Notes under the pieces: generated by a model
Told to the model about the DNA's origin: nothing
Databases searched by the model: none
Seen by the model: the letters and a program-made list of their open reading frames with translations, nothing else
In this document: piece after piece, positions 54,899 through 63,602 of the stretch
Layout of the letters: every line of letters starts with the position of its first letter
Position numbering within the stretch: position 1 is the stretch's first letter
Position numbers and translations under genes: made by a program
NCBI RefSeq assembly: GCF_023273855.1
Contig: NZ_CP096884.1
Span: forward strand, 806,001-870,000
Direction of reading: 5' to 3'
DNA: 64,000 bases
DNA from: Seonamhaeicola sp. ML3
Lineage (GTDB): Bacteria > Bacteroidota > Bacteroidia > Flavobacteriales > Flavobacteriaceae

Positions 54899-55375
54899 AT
54901 GAAACATCAATCAATACAATCAGAAATTACCAAAAACATAGCTTTAATTATCTGCTTCTTACTTTCAATTCCTGTTCTGGGACAAGATACCAATGGAAAA
55001 ATAATGAAAAAAGAAAGAATAGATGCTAATCCAAATTGGGACTACTCTCAAGCTGTAAAGATTACAGACTTTTCCGAATTATTATTCATAAGTGGGCAAA
55101 TCCCTGAAAACGAACAAAATGAAGTACCAAAGACTATTAAAGAACAATGTAAATATGCATGGGCTAATGTAGAGAAACAGCTAAAAAATGCTAATATGAC
55201 AGCCGAAAACTTAGTTAAGGTGAATTTTTTTGTGTCGGACAGAAAGTATCTACCTGTAGTTTATCGACTTAGACAAAATAAGCTTCAAGACATTAAACCT
55301 GCTCTAACAATTGTAATTACTGGAATATATAGAGAGGAATGGCTTTTAGAAATTGAAGCCATAGCCGCAAGGTAA
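54899..55375 (+). CDS. Exported RidA-fold protein lacking the catalytic arginine
   Basis: 158 residues. A hydrophobic N-terminal stretch (IALIICFLLSIPVLGQ, about 14-29) gives a signal peptide, unusual for the RidA family, which is normally cytosolic. The RidA fold is clear: LLFISGQIPENEQNEVPKTI, QCKYAWANVEKQLKNANMTA and LEIEAIAA at the end. Position 105 of RidA (Arg) aligns with Leu in KPALTIVITG. It follows the fusion protein and faces the DUF5686 gene end-on. A binding or protein-protein role is likelier than deaminase activity. Confidence 0.75.
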   Translation: MKHQSIQSEITKNIALIICFLLSIPVLGQDTNGKIMKKERIDANPNWDYSQAVKITDFSELLFISGQIPENEQNEVPKTIKEQCKYAWANVEKQLKNANMTAENLVKVNFFVSDRKYLPVVYRLRQNKLQDIKPALTIVITGIYREEWLLEIEAIAAR

Positions 55376-55379
55376 AATA

Positions 55380-57878
55380 TTAAAAATTAAAACCAAATGC
55401 CCCGGTTACCCCAAACTTCCTAGATCCGGGATTATCCAAATAGTTACCCCTGAAGTTAAAATCTATTCTAAACACTTTAAAAATATTACCAATACCCAAA
55501 CTGTATTCGTAATAGGGTTCTTTGTTTGGAGCAATAAGCTCTAAATTGGCAGGATTGCTAGGCACATTACTTAAGGCTATATTTTCTTGAGATAAGTCTC
55601 CCCAAACTCCTCGAATGCTAACGATTTCACGTAAATTTAATTTTCTTAAAAATGGTATTCTAGAAAACAACCTCCCGTTAAAGTTATGTTGCAGGTGAAA
55701 TGAAGCATACGTATCTGAAACAAATTCATAGAAATCCAACTGAGAGAAGGTGTTGTAAATTGAAAAGAATGTTTGGTTACCAGGTATAACACTCAACAAA
55801 CCAAGAGGTACTTCTCCAAAAGTTTTTCCAGTTTCAATAGAGGTTGTTAACCTTCCAAAACCACCCAACTGCCACGGTTGCACATAAGAAAACTGCAACT
55901 TAGTATAATCAAAATCGCTTTTGAACATATTTCTACCCCCTCTACTAATTTGGGCAAAAACACGGGCATAATCATCGTTAGCATCCAGACGCTCTACACC
56001 AAATCCTGTGGTTTTTCGGCCAGGAAAATAAAATACAGATGCCGAAGTTTCAAATTGTTTAATCTCAGACTCAACTCCTGTAGGCGTATTGTAATCCAAA
56101 CTAAAGGTTGGAGAGGCCGATTCTAGTGTTCGATAATTAGCACCTAATCTAAGTATAAGATTTCTAAAGGGTTCTGCTTCTATAGCAAAACTTGTAAGGT
56201 TTATTGTAGTTAATTTGTCGTTAGACCCATTGCCTACCACAGCAGAAGAAGCTAAACTCCTTCCTAAAACATCAGTGCTTGTGGTTAAGCTAGCCCCAAT
56301 TTGTTCTACATCTCTTCTGTTTCCGCCAGAGACTATTAGTCTACTTTTCTTGTCTAAGAGTACTTTTCCTGAAATACCATACTTAAATTTATCATCTCTA
56401 AAACCATAGGCTAAAAAGCCCTCTAATCGCCATAAATCGTTTCTTCCAAAATAAGTTCTTCCCCCGGTTCGTAATCGCAACCCTTCTACATCGTTAAAGC
56501 CAAAAGTGGAAAAAATAGGTCCATAATCCAATGGTAATGTATTGAACTCTATGTATCCAGATGATAAAATACTTCCTAAGTTATAGAGTCGCTTAAACTT
56601 TTTAACAGTGGTTAAGGTATCAAGCATTTTGTAAACACCTTTTTCATCTTTATTAAGTGCCTCGAGTCTGTTCTGCTCCCAAAAGGCATCATCTCTATCG
56701 TAAACATCTTGGTCGTAATTGTACACTTCGGCGTCATAGAATTTCTTATCCTTTTCCAAATCGAAAGTATAATTATCGTAAAGTGTAGTGCGCTTACCAT
56801 AAACACCTCTTGATTGCTCCTTTTTACTGAATGCGAAATCGGACATCATATAATCCCGTTTCACTAAAAAGAGTGAATCGTTGAGCACATCAAACTCCTG
56901 TTCGATATAAATTTCTTTAACCCAATTTATGTTAGCACTCTTTGAGGCCTGTAGATTAATTTCCTTAACAGCGTAGGTGGTGTCGGCAACCCAAAAATCT
57001 CCTTTAAAGGTGAGTTCATTTTTTCTTCGGGGATAGTAAATAATATTGAAACACCATTTATTGTCAATAAAAGCACTATCGGTTAAAACGTAGTTGTAAG
57101 TGTTAATTCCGGTTCTTGATAAAGGACTTACAAAACTCTTGTCAAAGAACTTTAAATAATTGTCGTACACATTGAAATCGGAATACAAATCATCAACAAA
57201 ATCAATGATTACTTGATTATCACTAAAGCCAGAATTCTTATTACCCTTCAAAACTTCCTTCTGTTTATTAATGCTGTTATCGCCATAAACTCTTGATGCT
57301 GCCTCGTTTATAAACATAGGCAAATAGGTTTTACCTGTTACCCTGGAGGTATCCACTTCATTAAATACAAACTCCATACCTTTGAACAACCGACTTTTTA
57401 TAAGAGCACTATCTATGGTATTAATGTCGAATTCAACTTTTTCGTATTTATCGTATTCATACTGTTTAAAGCGCTTTAACCCGTTTTCTCTTTTGTTTTC
57501 CCATATCTTTCTAAGAATGTCTATGGCAGGGTTGTTTTTTTTAGATTGCTTACCGGTAGTTAGAACCACAGCATCTAGTTGGGCAGCCTCCTCTTTTAAA
57601 ATGAATTCTAAATTGTAGTTAACTTTTTTATTTAGAGGGAATATTAAAGTTTCATATCCTATAAATGAGATTACAAGTGCGTCCCAATTTTCTTCAGACT
57701 CTAAATAAAACCTCCCATCTTCGTTTGTTATAGTTCCCTGAGTAGACCCTTGAAAAATGACATTAGCAAAAGCAATTGGTTCATTGTCTTCATCAAAGAC
57801 CAATCCGCTAACTTTAGTCTGAGATAGAGCTAAGCCAACAACTGCTAAGAAAAGAACAAAAAATAGTTTTATTTTCAT
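55380..57878 (-). CDS. Carboxypeptidase-like regulatory domain / DUF5686 outer-membrane protein
   Basis: 832 residues. Signal peptide (cut near LALSQ, residue 20), then a carboxypeptidase-regulatory-like domain (VSGLVFDEDNEPIAFANVIF, to about 110), and a long DUF5686 region with a C-terminal beta barrel that ends LDNPGSRKFGVTGAFGFNF (aromatic last residue). Such proteins are outer-membrane components of unknown function in Bacteroidota. It is not accompanied by a SusD-like partner. A 148-bp gap with a T-rich stretch separates it from pdhB. Confidence 0.82.
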   Translation of the reverse strand: MKIKLFFVLFLAVVGLALSQTKVSGLVFDEDNEPIAFANVIFQGSTQGTITNEDGRFYLESEENWDALVISFIGYETLIFPLNKKVNYNLEFILKEEAAQLDAVVLTTGKQSKKNNPAIDILRKIWENKRENGLKRFKQYEYDKYEKVEFDINTIDSALIKSRLFKGMEFVFNEVDTSRVTGKTYLPMFINEAASRVYGDNSINKQKEVLKGNKNSGFSDNQVIIDFVDDLYSDFNVYDNYLKFFDKSFVSPLSRTGINTYNYVLTDSAFIDNKWCFNIIYYPRRKNELTFKGDFWVADTTYAVKEINLQASKSANINWVKEIYIEQEFDVLNDSLFLVKRDYMMSDFAFSKKEQSRGVYGKRTTLYDNYTFDLEKDKKFYDAEVYNYDQDVYDRDDAFWEQNRLEALNKDEKGVYKMLDTLTTVKKFKRLYNLGSILSSGYIEFNTLPLDYGPIFSTFGFNDVEGLRLRTGGRTYFGRNDLWRLEGFLAYGFRDDKFKYGISGKVLLDKKSRLIVSGGNRRDVEQIGASLTTSTDVLGRSLASSAVVGNGSNDKLTTINLTSFAIEAEPFRNLILRLGANYRTLESASPTFSLDYNTPTGVESEIKQFETSASVFYFPGRKTTGFGVERLDANDDYARVFAQISRGGRNMFKSDFDYTKLQFSYVQPWQLGGFGRLTTSIETGKTFGEVPLGLLSVIPGNQTFFSIYNTFSQLDFYEFVSDTYASFHLQHNFNGRLFSRIPFLRKLNLREIVSIRGVWGDLSQENIALSNVPSNPANLELIAPNKEPYYEYSLGIGNIFKVFRIDFNFRGNYLDNPGSRKFGVTGAFGFNF

Positions 57879-58026
57879 TTAAAACTCTGATTCTAATAAT
57901 AAAGACCTAACATTAATCCGTAGGTTGCATAAAGTCCTGAAAAAGTCTTTCTAATTACCTTTTGGATACAAAAAAACTCCATCAACAATGTGTTAATGAA
58001 GTTTCTATAACGTAAAAAAATATTTT

Positions 58027-59004
58027 TTATTGATACAAAACTTTCTTCACCGCTTTTATCACATCCTCGCTATTTGGTAACCATTCTTTCAATAGAACTG
58101 GAGAATATGGTGCAGGTGTATCAGCTGTGTTTAGTTTAATTACTGGAGCATCTAAGTAATCGAATGCTTCAGATTGCACTAAGTATGTAATTTCCGTAGC
58201 CACATTACCAAATGGCCAAGCTTCTTCCAGCACGACTAATCTATTTGTTTTTTTAACAGACTCTACAATAGCTTTTCTGTCCATTGGACGAACAGTACGC
58301 AAATCGATAATTTCACATGAAATATCTTCTTTGGCTAATTCATCGGCTGCTTTATAAGCCTCTTTAATAATCTTTCCGAAAGACACGATAGTTACATCAT
58401 CTCCTTTTCTTTTAATATCTGCAACACCAATTGGGATTAAATATTCACCTTCTGGAACTTCGCCTTTATCACCGTACATTTGCTCACTTTCCATGAAAAT
58501 AACGGGATCATCATCACGGATAGCAGATTTCAATAATCCTTTGGCATCAGCAGGATTTGATGGCACAACAACTTTTAATCCTGGCGTATTTGCAAACCAG
58601 TTTTCAAAAGCTTGTGAGTGTGTTGCCCCTAATTGACCGGCAGATGCTGTTGGCCCACGGAATACAATAGGACATTTAAATTGCCCACCAGACATTTGCC
58701 TGATTTTAGCTGCGTTGTTTATAATTTGATCAATTCCAACTAAAGAGAAATTAAAAGTCATGTACTCTACTATAGGCCTATTTCCTGTCATGGTCGAACC
58801 CACGGCAATACCTGCAAAACCTAGCTCAGCGATTGGCGTATCTATAACACGTTTTGGACCAAACTCGTCTAACATACCTTTAGAAGCCTTGTAAGCCCCA
58901 TTGTATTCTGCTACTTCTTCACCCATTAAATACACGCTCTCATCCCTGCGCATTTCTTCGCTCATGGCCTCACATACAGCCTCTCTAAATTGAATTGTCT
59001 TCAT
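58027..59004 (-). CDS. pdhB: Pyruvate dehydrogenase E1 component, beta subunit
   Basis: ThDP-dependent E1 beta of the pyruvate (or related 2-oxoacid) dehydrogenase complex, 325 residues. The N-terminus MKTIQFREAVCEAMSEEMRR and VYLMGEEVAEYNGAYKASKG fit; the catalytic-site motif RIRQ-like region reads GQFKCPIVFRGPTASAGQLG with HSQAFENWF. The C-terminal transketolase domain begins near residue 200 (DDVTIVSFGKI). The alpha subunit is not in the window. Branched-chain E1 beta is the main alternative. Confidence 0.92.
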   Translation of the reverse strand: MKTIQFREAVCEAMSEEMRRDESVYLMGEEVAEYNGAYKASKGMLDEFGPKRVIDTPIAELGFAGIAVGSTMTGNRPIVEYMTFNFSLVGIDQIINNAAKIRQMSGGQFKCPIVFRGPTASAGQLGATHSQAFENWFANTPGLKVVVPSNPADAKGLLKSAIRDDDPVIFMESEQMYGDKGEVPEGEYLIPIGVADIKRKGDDVTIVSFGKIIKEAYKAADELAKEDISCEIIDLRTVRPMDRKAIVESVKKTNRLVVLEEAWPFGNVATEITYLVQSEAFDYLDAPVIKLNTADTPAPYSPVLLKEWLPNSEDVIKAVKKVLYQ

Positions 59005-59026
59005 TTATATTGTTTTGTTCGAGATG

Positions 59027-59034
59027 CAAAAATA
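59027..59034 (-). promoter_or_regulatory. Probable -7 box of pdhB
   Basis: TATTTTTG fits TAnnTTTG, 22 bp before the pdhB start. No good TTG is at the expected spacing, so this is tentative. Confidence 0.4.
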
Positions 59035-59227
59035 GTAATTATTGCCAATAAACAGAACATAAAACCAACAGTAAAAGCACCTCTAGATGAACAATTGATA
59101 ATTTTGTAGAATTATTACATCTTTTATGAATAATTGATATTTAAATAATCTGGAATTTATTTTATTTATTCTCATATTGAGTAAGAAATACATTATAAAT
59201 TCTCAAAAAAATCTCAATTAAATCCTA

Positions 59228-59297
59228 TTTTCTTAAGTTTTAAGAAAATTTTATTATGCGCGCATAGTATTTTTTAGAAATAAAATAATTACCTTCG
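59228..59297 (+). promoter_or_regulatory. etfB control region with two palindromes and a promoter box
   Basis: TACCTTCG (59290-59297) is a usual flavobacterial -7 box, 39 bp before etfB. Upstream are a 12-bp GC-rich palindrome TATGCGCGCATA (59255-59266) and a 9-bp-arm inverted repeat, TTTTCTTAA and TTAAGAAAA with 3 bases between (59228-59248). Both are good candidate operators. The rest of the 59005-59336 gap shows nothing further. Confidence 0.55.
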
Positions 59298-59336
59298 TAA
59301 CCACAAAAAAATTGTCCTTTTTAAACGCAAAATTCT

Positions 59337-60083
59337 ATGAATGTTTTAGTGTGTATAAGTCATGTTCCAGACACGACTTCAAAAATAAATTTCACCGATA
59401 ACGATTCAAAATTCGACACAAACGGTGTACAGTTCATAATCAATCCAAACGATGAATTTGGATTAACTCGTGCCATGTGGCTCAAAGAAAAACAAGGTGC
59501 AAAAGTCACTGTTGCCAGTGTTGGTGGTCCTGAAACTGAACCTACACTAAGAAAAGCACTTGCCATTGGAGCCGATGAAGCTATTCGTGTAAATACAGAA
59601 GCTAAAGATGGATTTACAGTTGCCAAACAACTTGCTGAAGTTGTTAAAAATGGAGGATTTGATCTTGTTATCGCTGGGAGAGAATCCATAGACTATAACG
59701 GTGGTATGGTACCAGGGATGATAGCTGGTTTGTTAGATGCCAATTTTGTAAACAACTGCATCGCTCTTGAAGTTGAAGGCAATACGGCCAAGGCTACCAG
59801 AGAAATCGATGGTGGAAAAGAAACTGTATCAACAGTTTTACCGTTGGTTATTGGTGGACAAAAAGGACTAGTAGAAGAAAGCGATTTGCGAATCCCCAAC
59901 ATGAGAGGCATTATGATGGCTCGAAAAAAACCGTTATCAGTTGTAGAACCTGTGGACAGCAACAACAAAACCACATCTATAAAGTTTGAAAAACCAGCGC
60001 CCAAAGGCGATGTGAAATTGGTAAGCGAAGATAATCTAGACGAATTAATTAGTTTACTCCACAACGAAGCTAAAGTAATCTAG
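59337..60083 (+). CDS. etfB: Electron transfer flavoprotein, beta subunit
   Basis: Half of the FAD/AMP-binding electron carrier that takes electrons from acyl-CoA and other dehydrogenases to the quinone pool. The protein (248 residues) opens MNVLVCISHVPDTTSKINFT, and the AMP-binding loop is visible as VIAGRESIDYNGGMVPGMIA. The subunit pairs with EtfA encoded 119 bp downstream. Fatty-acid or branched-chain amino-acid breakdown is the likely use. Confidence 0.95.
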   Translation: MNVLVCISHVPDTTSKINFTDNDSKFDTNGVQFIINPNDEFGLTRAMWLKEKQGAKVTVASVGGPETEPTLRKALAIGADEAIRVNTEAKDGFTVAKQLAEVVKNGGFDLVIAGRESIDYNGGMVPGMIAGLLDANFVNNCIALEVEGNTAKATREIDGGKETVSTVLPLVIGGQKGLVEESDLRIPNMRGIMMARKKPLSVVEPVDSNNKTTSIKFEKPAPKGDVKLVSEDNLDELISLLHNEAKVI

Positions 60084-60093
60084 CACATGCTAA

Positions 60094-60188
60094 TCATTCC
60101 GAACTGTTATACTGAGCGTAGTCGAAGTGATGTTTCGGAGTCAATAAAAAATCATTAAATGAGATCCTGAAACCAGTTCAGGATGACA
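60094..60188. repeat. Two dispersed repeats between etfB and etfA
   Basis: First the TGAGCGTAGTCGAA type (about 60111-60127), then TGAGATCCTGAAACC / AGTTCAGGATGACA (60160-60188), a palindrome of the same build as those at 11966 and 39059. Confidence 0.7.
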
Positions 60189-60202
60189 AAAATTAAAGTT
60201 TT

Positions 60203-61162
60203 ATGTCAGTTTTAGTATATACAGAATCAGATCAAGGAACATTTAAAAAAGGAGCTTTAGAAGTAGCTTCTTATGCCAAAGCAGTTGCAAATCAGTTAGG
60301 GACTACAGTTACAGCTGTCTCCATTAATGCTGAAGACACCTCAGAATTGGGAAATTACGGCGTAGACAAAGTATTGAGCGTTTCCAACTCTGATCTAGAG
60401 GCATTTAATGCAAAAACTTATGCAAACATTATAGAACAAGCCGCTGAAAAAGAAAGTGCACAAGTTATTGTTTTAAGTTCTAGTGCAGACAGTAAATATC
60501 TAGCACCTCTTTTAGCCGTTGGCTTAAATGCTGGTTATGCCTCAAATGTGATTGAAGCCCCTAGCAGCACATCTCCTTTTTCTGTTAAAAGAAATGCTTT
60601 TACAAACAAGGCTTTTGAAATAGCTCAAATAAATACAGACGTTAAGGTTATAGGTGTATCTAGCAATGCTTTTGGGTTGATTGAATCTTCAGGAAGCGCT
60701 ACTGCTGAAGACTTTTCACCAGCAATCCCTGAATCAAAAATTACAGTTGAATCTGTAGATAAGGCCACAGACAAAGTAACCATAGCCGATGCCGATATTG
60801 TTGTATCTGGAGGACGCGGATTAAAAGGTCCAGAAAACTGGGGGCTAATAGAAGAACTAGCTGACGTTTTGGGTGCCGCAACCGCATGTTCTAAACCTGT
60901 TTCAGACTTAGGCTGGAGACCACATTCTGAACACGTAGGGCAAACAGGAAAACCTGTAGCGTCTAATCTTTATATTGCCATAGGTATATCTGGAGCTATA
61001 CAGCATTTAGCTGGGGTTAACGCGTCTAAAACTAAAGTCGTAATAAATACAGACCCAGAAGCACCTTTCTTCAAAGCCGCAGAATATGGAGTGGTTGGAG
61101 ACGCTTTTAAAGTCGTACCAGAACTCATCGAAAAATTAAAAGTTTTTAAGGCTCAGCAATAA
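60203..61162 (+). CDS. etfA: Electron transfer flavoprotein, alpha subunit
   Basis: 319 residues. The C-terminal FAD domain starts near residue 195 (ADIVVSGGRGLKGPENWGLI) and contains SDLGWRPHSEHVGQTGK and the SGAIQHLAGV stretch typical of EtfA. It forms the heterodimer with the etfB product. The gap to etfB is unusually long for this pair and is filled by repeats, so the two genes may be unequally expressed. Confidence 0.95.
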   Translation: MSVLVYTESDQGTFKKGALEVASYAKAVANQLGTTVTAVSINAEDTSELGNYGVDKVLSVSNSDLEAFNAKTYANIIEQAAEKESAQVIVLSSSADSKYLAPLLAVGLNAGYASNVIEAPSSTSPFSVKRNAFTNKAFEIAQINTDVKVIGVSSNAFGLIESSGSATAEDFSPAIPESKITVESVDKATDKVTIADADIVVSGGRGLKGPENWGLIEELADVLGAATACSKPVSDLGWRPHSEHVGQTGKPVASNLYIAIGISGAIQHLAGVNASKTKVVINTDPEAPFFKAAEYGVVGDAFKVVPELIEKLKVFKAQQ

Positions 61163-61279
61163 TTTTTTTTATACCTTGTATATTTAATTATTCCTGGTGA
61201 ATTGACCCAATTTACCTAAATATTAAATGTGCAGTTGGTAAATTCCAAATTAAAGTAGTTCTTTGTGCTTTTATAAATT

Positions 61280-61900
61280 ATGAGCTTAGTACGGTTAAAT
61301 ATAAAGGGCATCTCTTATAGCCAAACACAAAATGGTGCCTATGCCCTAATATTAAATGAAGTTGACGGAGACCGCAAACTCCCTATAGTAATTGGTGCTT
61401 TTGAAGCACAATCCATAGCAATTGCACTTGAAAAAGAAATCCGTCCACCAAGACCTCTTACTCACGATTTATTCAAGAATTTTGCTGATAGATTTGATGT
61501 CATTGTAAAACAAGTTATTATACACAAACTAGTAGATGGTGTCTTTTTTTCAAGTTTAATTTGCGAACGTGATAAAATCGAGGAAATTATTGATGCAAGA
61601 ACCAGTGATGCTATTGCCCTTGCTCTAAGATTTGAAGCACCTATTTTCACATATAAGAATATTCTGGACAAGGCTGGCATTTATTTAAAGGTAAACCCTT
61701 CTAGCGATGATGAAAACGAAACTAAAGAAGACAGCATATTAATGGACGATGTTATGGCAGGTGAGCTAGAGCCAGCGATTAGAGACAATTACGGCGATAA
61801 ATCTATAGATGAATTAGAAAAATTACTTGACGAGGCTGTCGCCAATGAAGACTATGAAAAGGCAGCACATATAAGAGACGAAATCTCCAAACGAAAATAA
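61280..61900 (+). CDS. Bifunctional nuclease family protein with UvrB/UvrC motif
   Basis: DUF151 (bifunctional nuclease) domain in residues 1-140 (ALILNEVDGDRKLPIVIGAF and EAQSIAIALE), then a linker with acidic stretch and a UVR motif at 176-206 (IDELEKLLDEAVANEDYEKA). In plants DUF151 proteins cut DNA and RNA; the bacterial role is unclear. Combination with a C-terminal UVR motif is common in Bacteroidota. The next gene begins 10 bp later. Length 206. Confidence 0.85.
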   Translation: MSLVRLNIKGISYSQTQNGAYALILNEVDGDRKLPIVIGAFEAQSIAIALEKEIRPPRPLTHDLFKNFADRFDVIVKQVIIHKLVDGVFFSSLICERDKIEEIIDARTSDAIALALRFEAPIFTYKNILDKAGIYLKVNPSSDDENETKEDSILMDDVMAGELEPAIRDNYGDKSIDELEKLLDEAVANEDYEKAAHIRDEISKRK

Positions 61901-61910
61901 TGTGCTTACT

Positions 61911-63410
61911 ATGAAACAACTTTTTCTGTCATTTCTTGTCTTTTTTTTGGTTTTTTCAACTTCAACATTAGCACAGGGAACAGAAAAAGAAACTTTGCAG
62001 GAAGCTACTGTTTCAGTTAACGAACAGACAACAGTTAGCACAACTCCTGATACTACCAATACTACACTTGTTAACCATAAAACTAATTGTTCTATAATTC
62101 CAAGTGAAGGCTTTTCTTTAAAAAGTCTTTGGCGCGGTGTTTTAGGAATGATATCACTGGTATTTATAGCCTTTCTCTTTAGTAGCAATAGAAAAGCAAT
62201 CAATTGGAGAATTGTAGGCATAGGTTTAGGGTTTCAATTACTTATAGCTATTGGTGTTTTAAAAGTTGAATTTGTAAAGGCCATCTTTGAATTTATTGGA
62301 GGCCTTTTTGTTCAAGTCTTAGAATTTACAAGAGCTGGAAGTAAATTCCTTTTTGAAGGTTTAGTAGTTGATATGGACACTTTTGGATTCATTTTTGCCT
62401 TTCAAGTTTTACCAACTATTATTTTCTTTTCGGCATTAACCTCTGTTCTATATTATTTAGGAATTATTCAAATTGTTGTAAAAGGATTTGGATGGCTACT
62501 ATCTAAACTTTTAAAAATATCAGGAGCCGAAAGTTTAAGTGTTGCAGGCAATATCTTTTTGGGTCAAACTGAAGCTCCACTTTTAATAAAGGCTTATTTA
62601 GAAAAGATGAATAAGTCTGAAATGCTCTTGGTTATGATTGGAGGTATGGCAACCGTAGCAGGAGCTGTTTTAGCAGCCTACATAGGGTTCTTAGGTGGTG
62701 ACGACCCAGAGCTAAGATTATTTTACGCAAAACATTTATTGGCAGCATCTGTAATGGCGGCACCAGGCGCCATTGTGATTTCAAAAATATTATATCCTCA
62801 GACTGAAAGTGTAAATACCGAAGTAAAAGTTTCACAAGATAAAATCGGTTCTAATTTTTTGGACGCTATTGCTAATGGGACAACCGAAGGATTAAAATTA
62901 GCTGTAAACGTTGGAGCAATGTTACTGGTTTTTGTTGCCTTCATCGCAATGTTTAACTTTATATTCTTGAAGGTTGGTCATTACTCTGGAATCAATGATT
63001 GGATAGTTGCTAATACAAGATATGACAGCTTATCATTAGAGTTTCTTTTGGGTTATGCCTTTGCTCCGCTAATGTGGCTTATTGGTGTTGCCAAAGAAGA
63101 CATGGCACTTATGGGGCAGCTGCTTGGGATTAAATTAGCCGCCAGTGAATTTATAGGTTATATTCAATTGGCGGACTTAAAAAATGTTGCAAGTGCAACC
63201 CATCTTAAATTTGAAAAGTCGGTTATTATGGCAACCTACATGCTTTGTGGATTTGCCAATTTTGCCTCAATAGGAATTCAAATTGGAGGTATAGGTTCTT
63301 TAGCTCCAGGACAACGTAAAGTCTTATCTCACTTTGGAATGAAAGCCTTAATTGGTGGAACTATCGCTTCTTTGGTATCGGCTACTATTGCAGGCATGAT
63401 TATAGGCTAA
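61911..63410 (+). CDS. Sodium-dependent nucleoside transporter (CNT/NupC family)
   Basis: Inner-membrane importer of nucleosides, 499 residues with about ten hydrophobic segments. Residues 1-22 form an extra signal-like helix (MKQLFLSFLVFFLVFSTSTL), then a polar stretch rich in Thr; the CNT core begins at about 65. The family motifs GQTEAPLLIKAYL and the late FANFASIGIQIGGIGSLAPG are present. I use ATG 61911; an in-frame GTG at 61902 is the alternative. A thymidylate synthase gene follows, fitting nucleotide supply. Confidence 0.92.
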   Translation: MKQLFLSFLVFFLVFSTSTLAQGTEKETLQEATVSVNEQTTVSTTPDTTNTTLVNHKTNCSIIPSEGFSLKSLWRGVLGMISLVFIAFLFSSNRKAINWRIVGIGLGFQLLIAIGVLKVEFVKAIFEFIGGLFVQVLEFTRAGSKFLFEGLVVDMDTFGFIFAFQVLPTIIFFSALTSVLYYLGIIQIVVKGFGWLLSKLLKISGAESLSVAGNIFLGQTEAPLLIKAYLEKMNKSEMLLVMIGGMATVAGAVLAAYIGFLGGDDPELRLFYAKHLLAASVMAAPGAIVISKILYPQTESVNTEVKVSQDKIGSNFLDAIANGTTEGLKLAVNVGAMLLVFVAFIAMFNFIFLKVGHYSGINDWIVANTRYDSLSLEFLLGYAFAPLMWLIGVAKEDMALMGQLLGIKLAASEFIGYIQLADLKNVASATHLKFEKSVIMATYMLCGFANFASIGIQIGGIGSLAPGQRKVLSHFGMKALIGGTIASLVSATIAGMIIG

Positions 63411-63570
63411 AATTCGCGCTATTAGAGAAACTTTCCTATATTTCATAGCATCTTAAACCGTTAATAACTTTTTGATATTATCCGCTTTAAGATGAAATAT
63501 TTAAACACTCTTTTTCTTTAAATTCGTTGCTGCTATCATCATACTGATTGCTGCTTATTTTTAACTTATT

Positions 63571-63597
63571 ATGAGATTCCTGTTCTCACAGGAATAA
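63571..63597. repeat. ATTCCTG dispersed hairpin repeat before thyA
   Basis: ATTCCTG and CAGGAAT (63576-63595) in TATGAG context, the same element as at 3968-3996. It touches the thyA start. Confidence 0.7.
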
Positions 63598-63602
63598 TGC
63601 CT

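Noticed and set aside
53985-55375. Annotating both RidA-fold proteins as 2-iminobutanoate deaminases
   Set aside because: The catalytic arginine is not at the aligned position in either, and both are exported.
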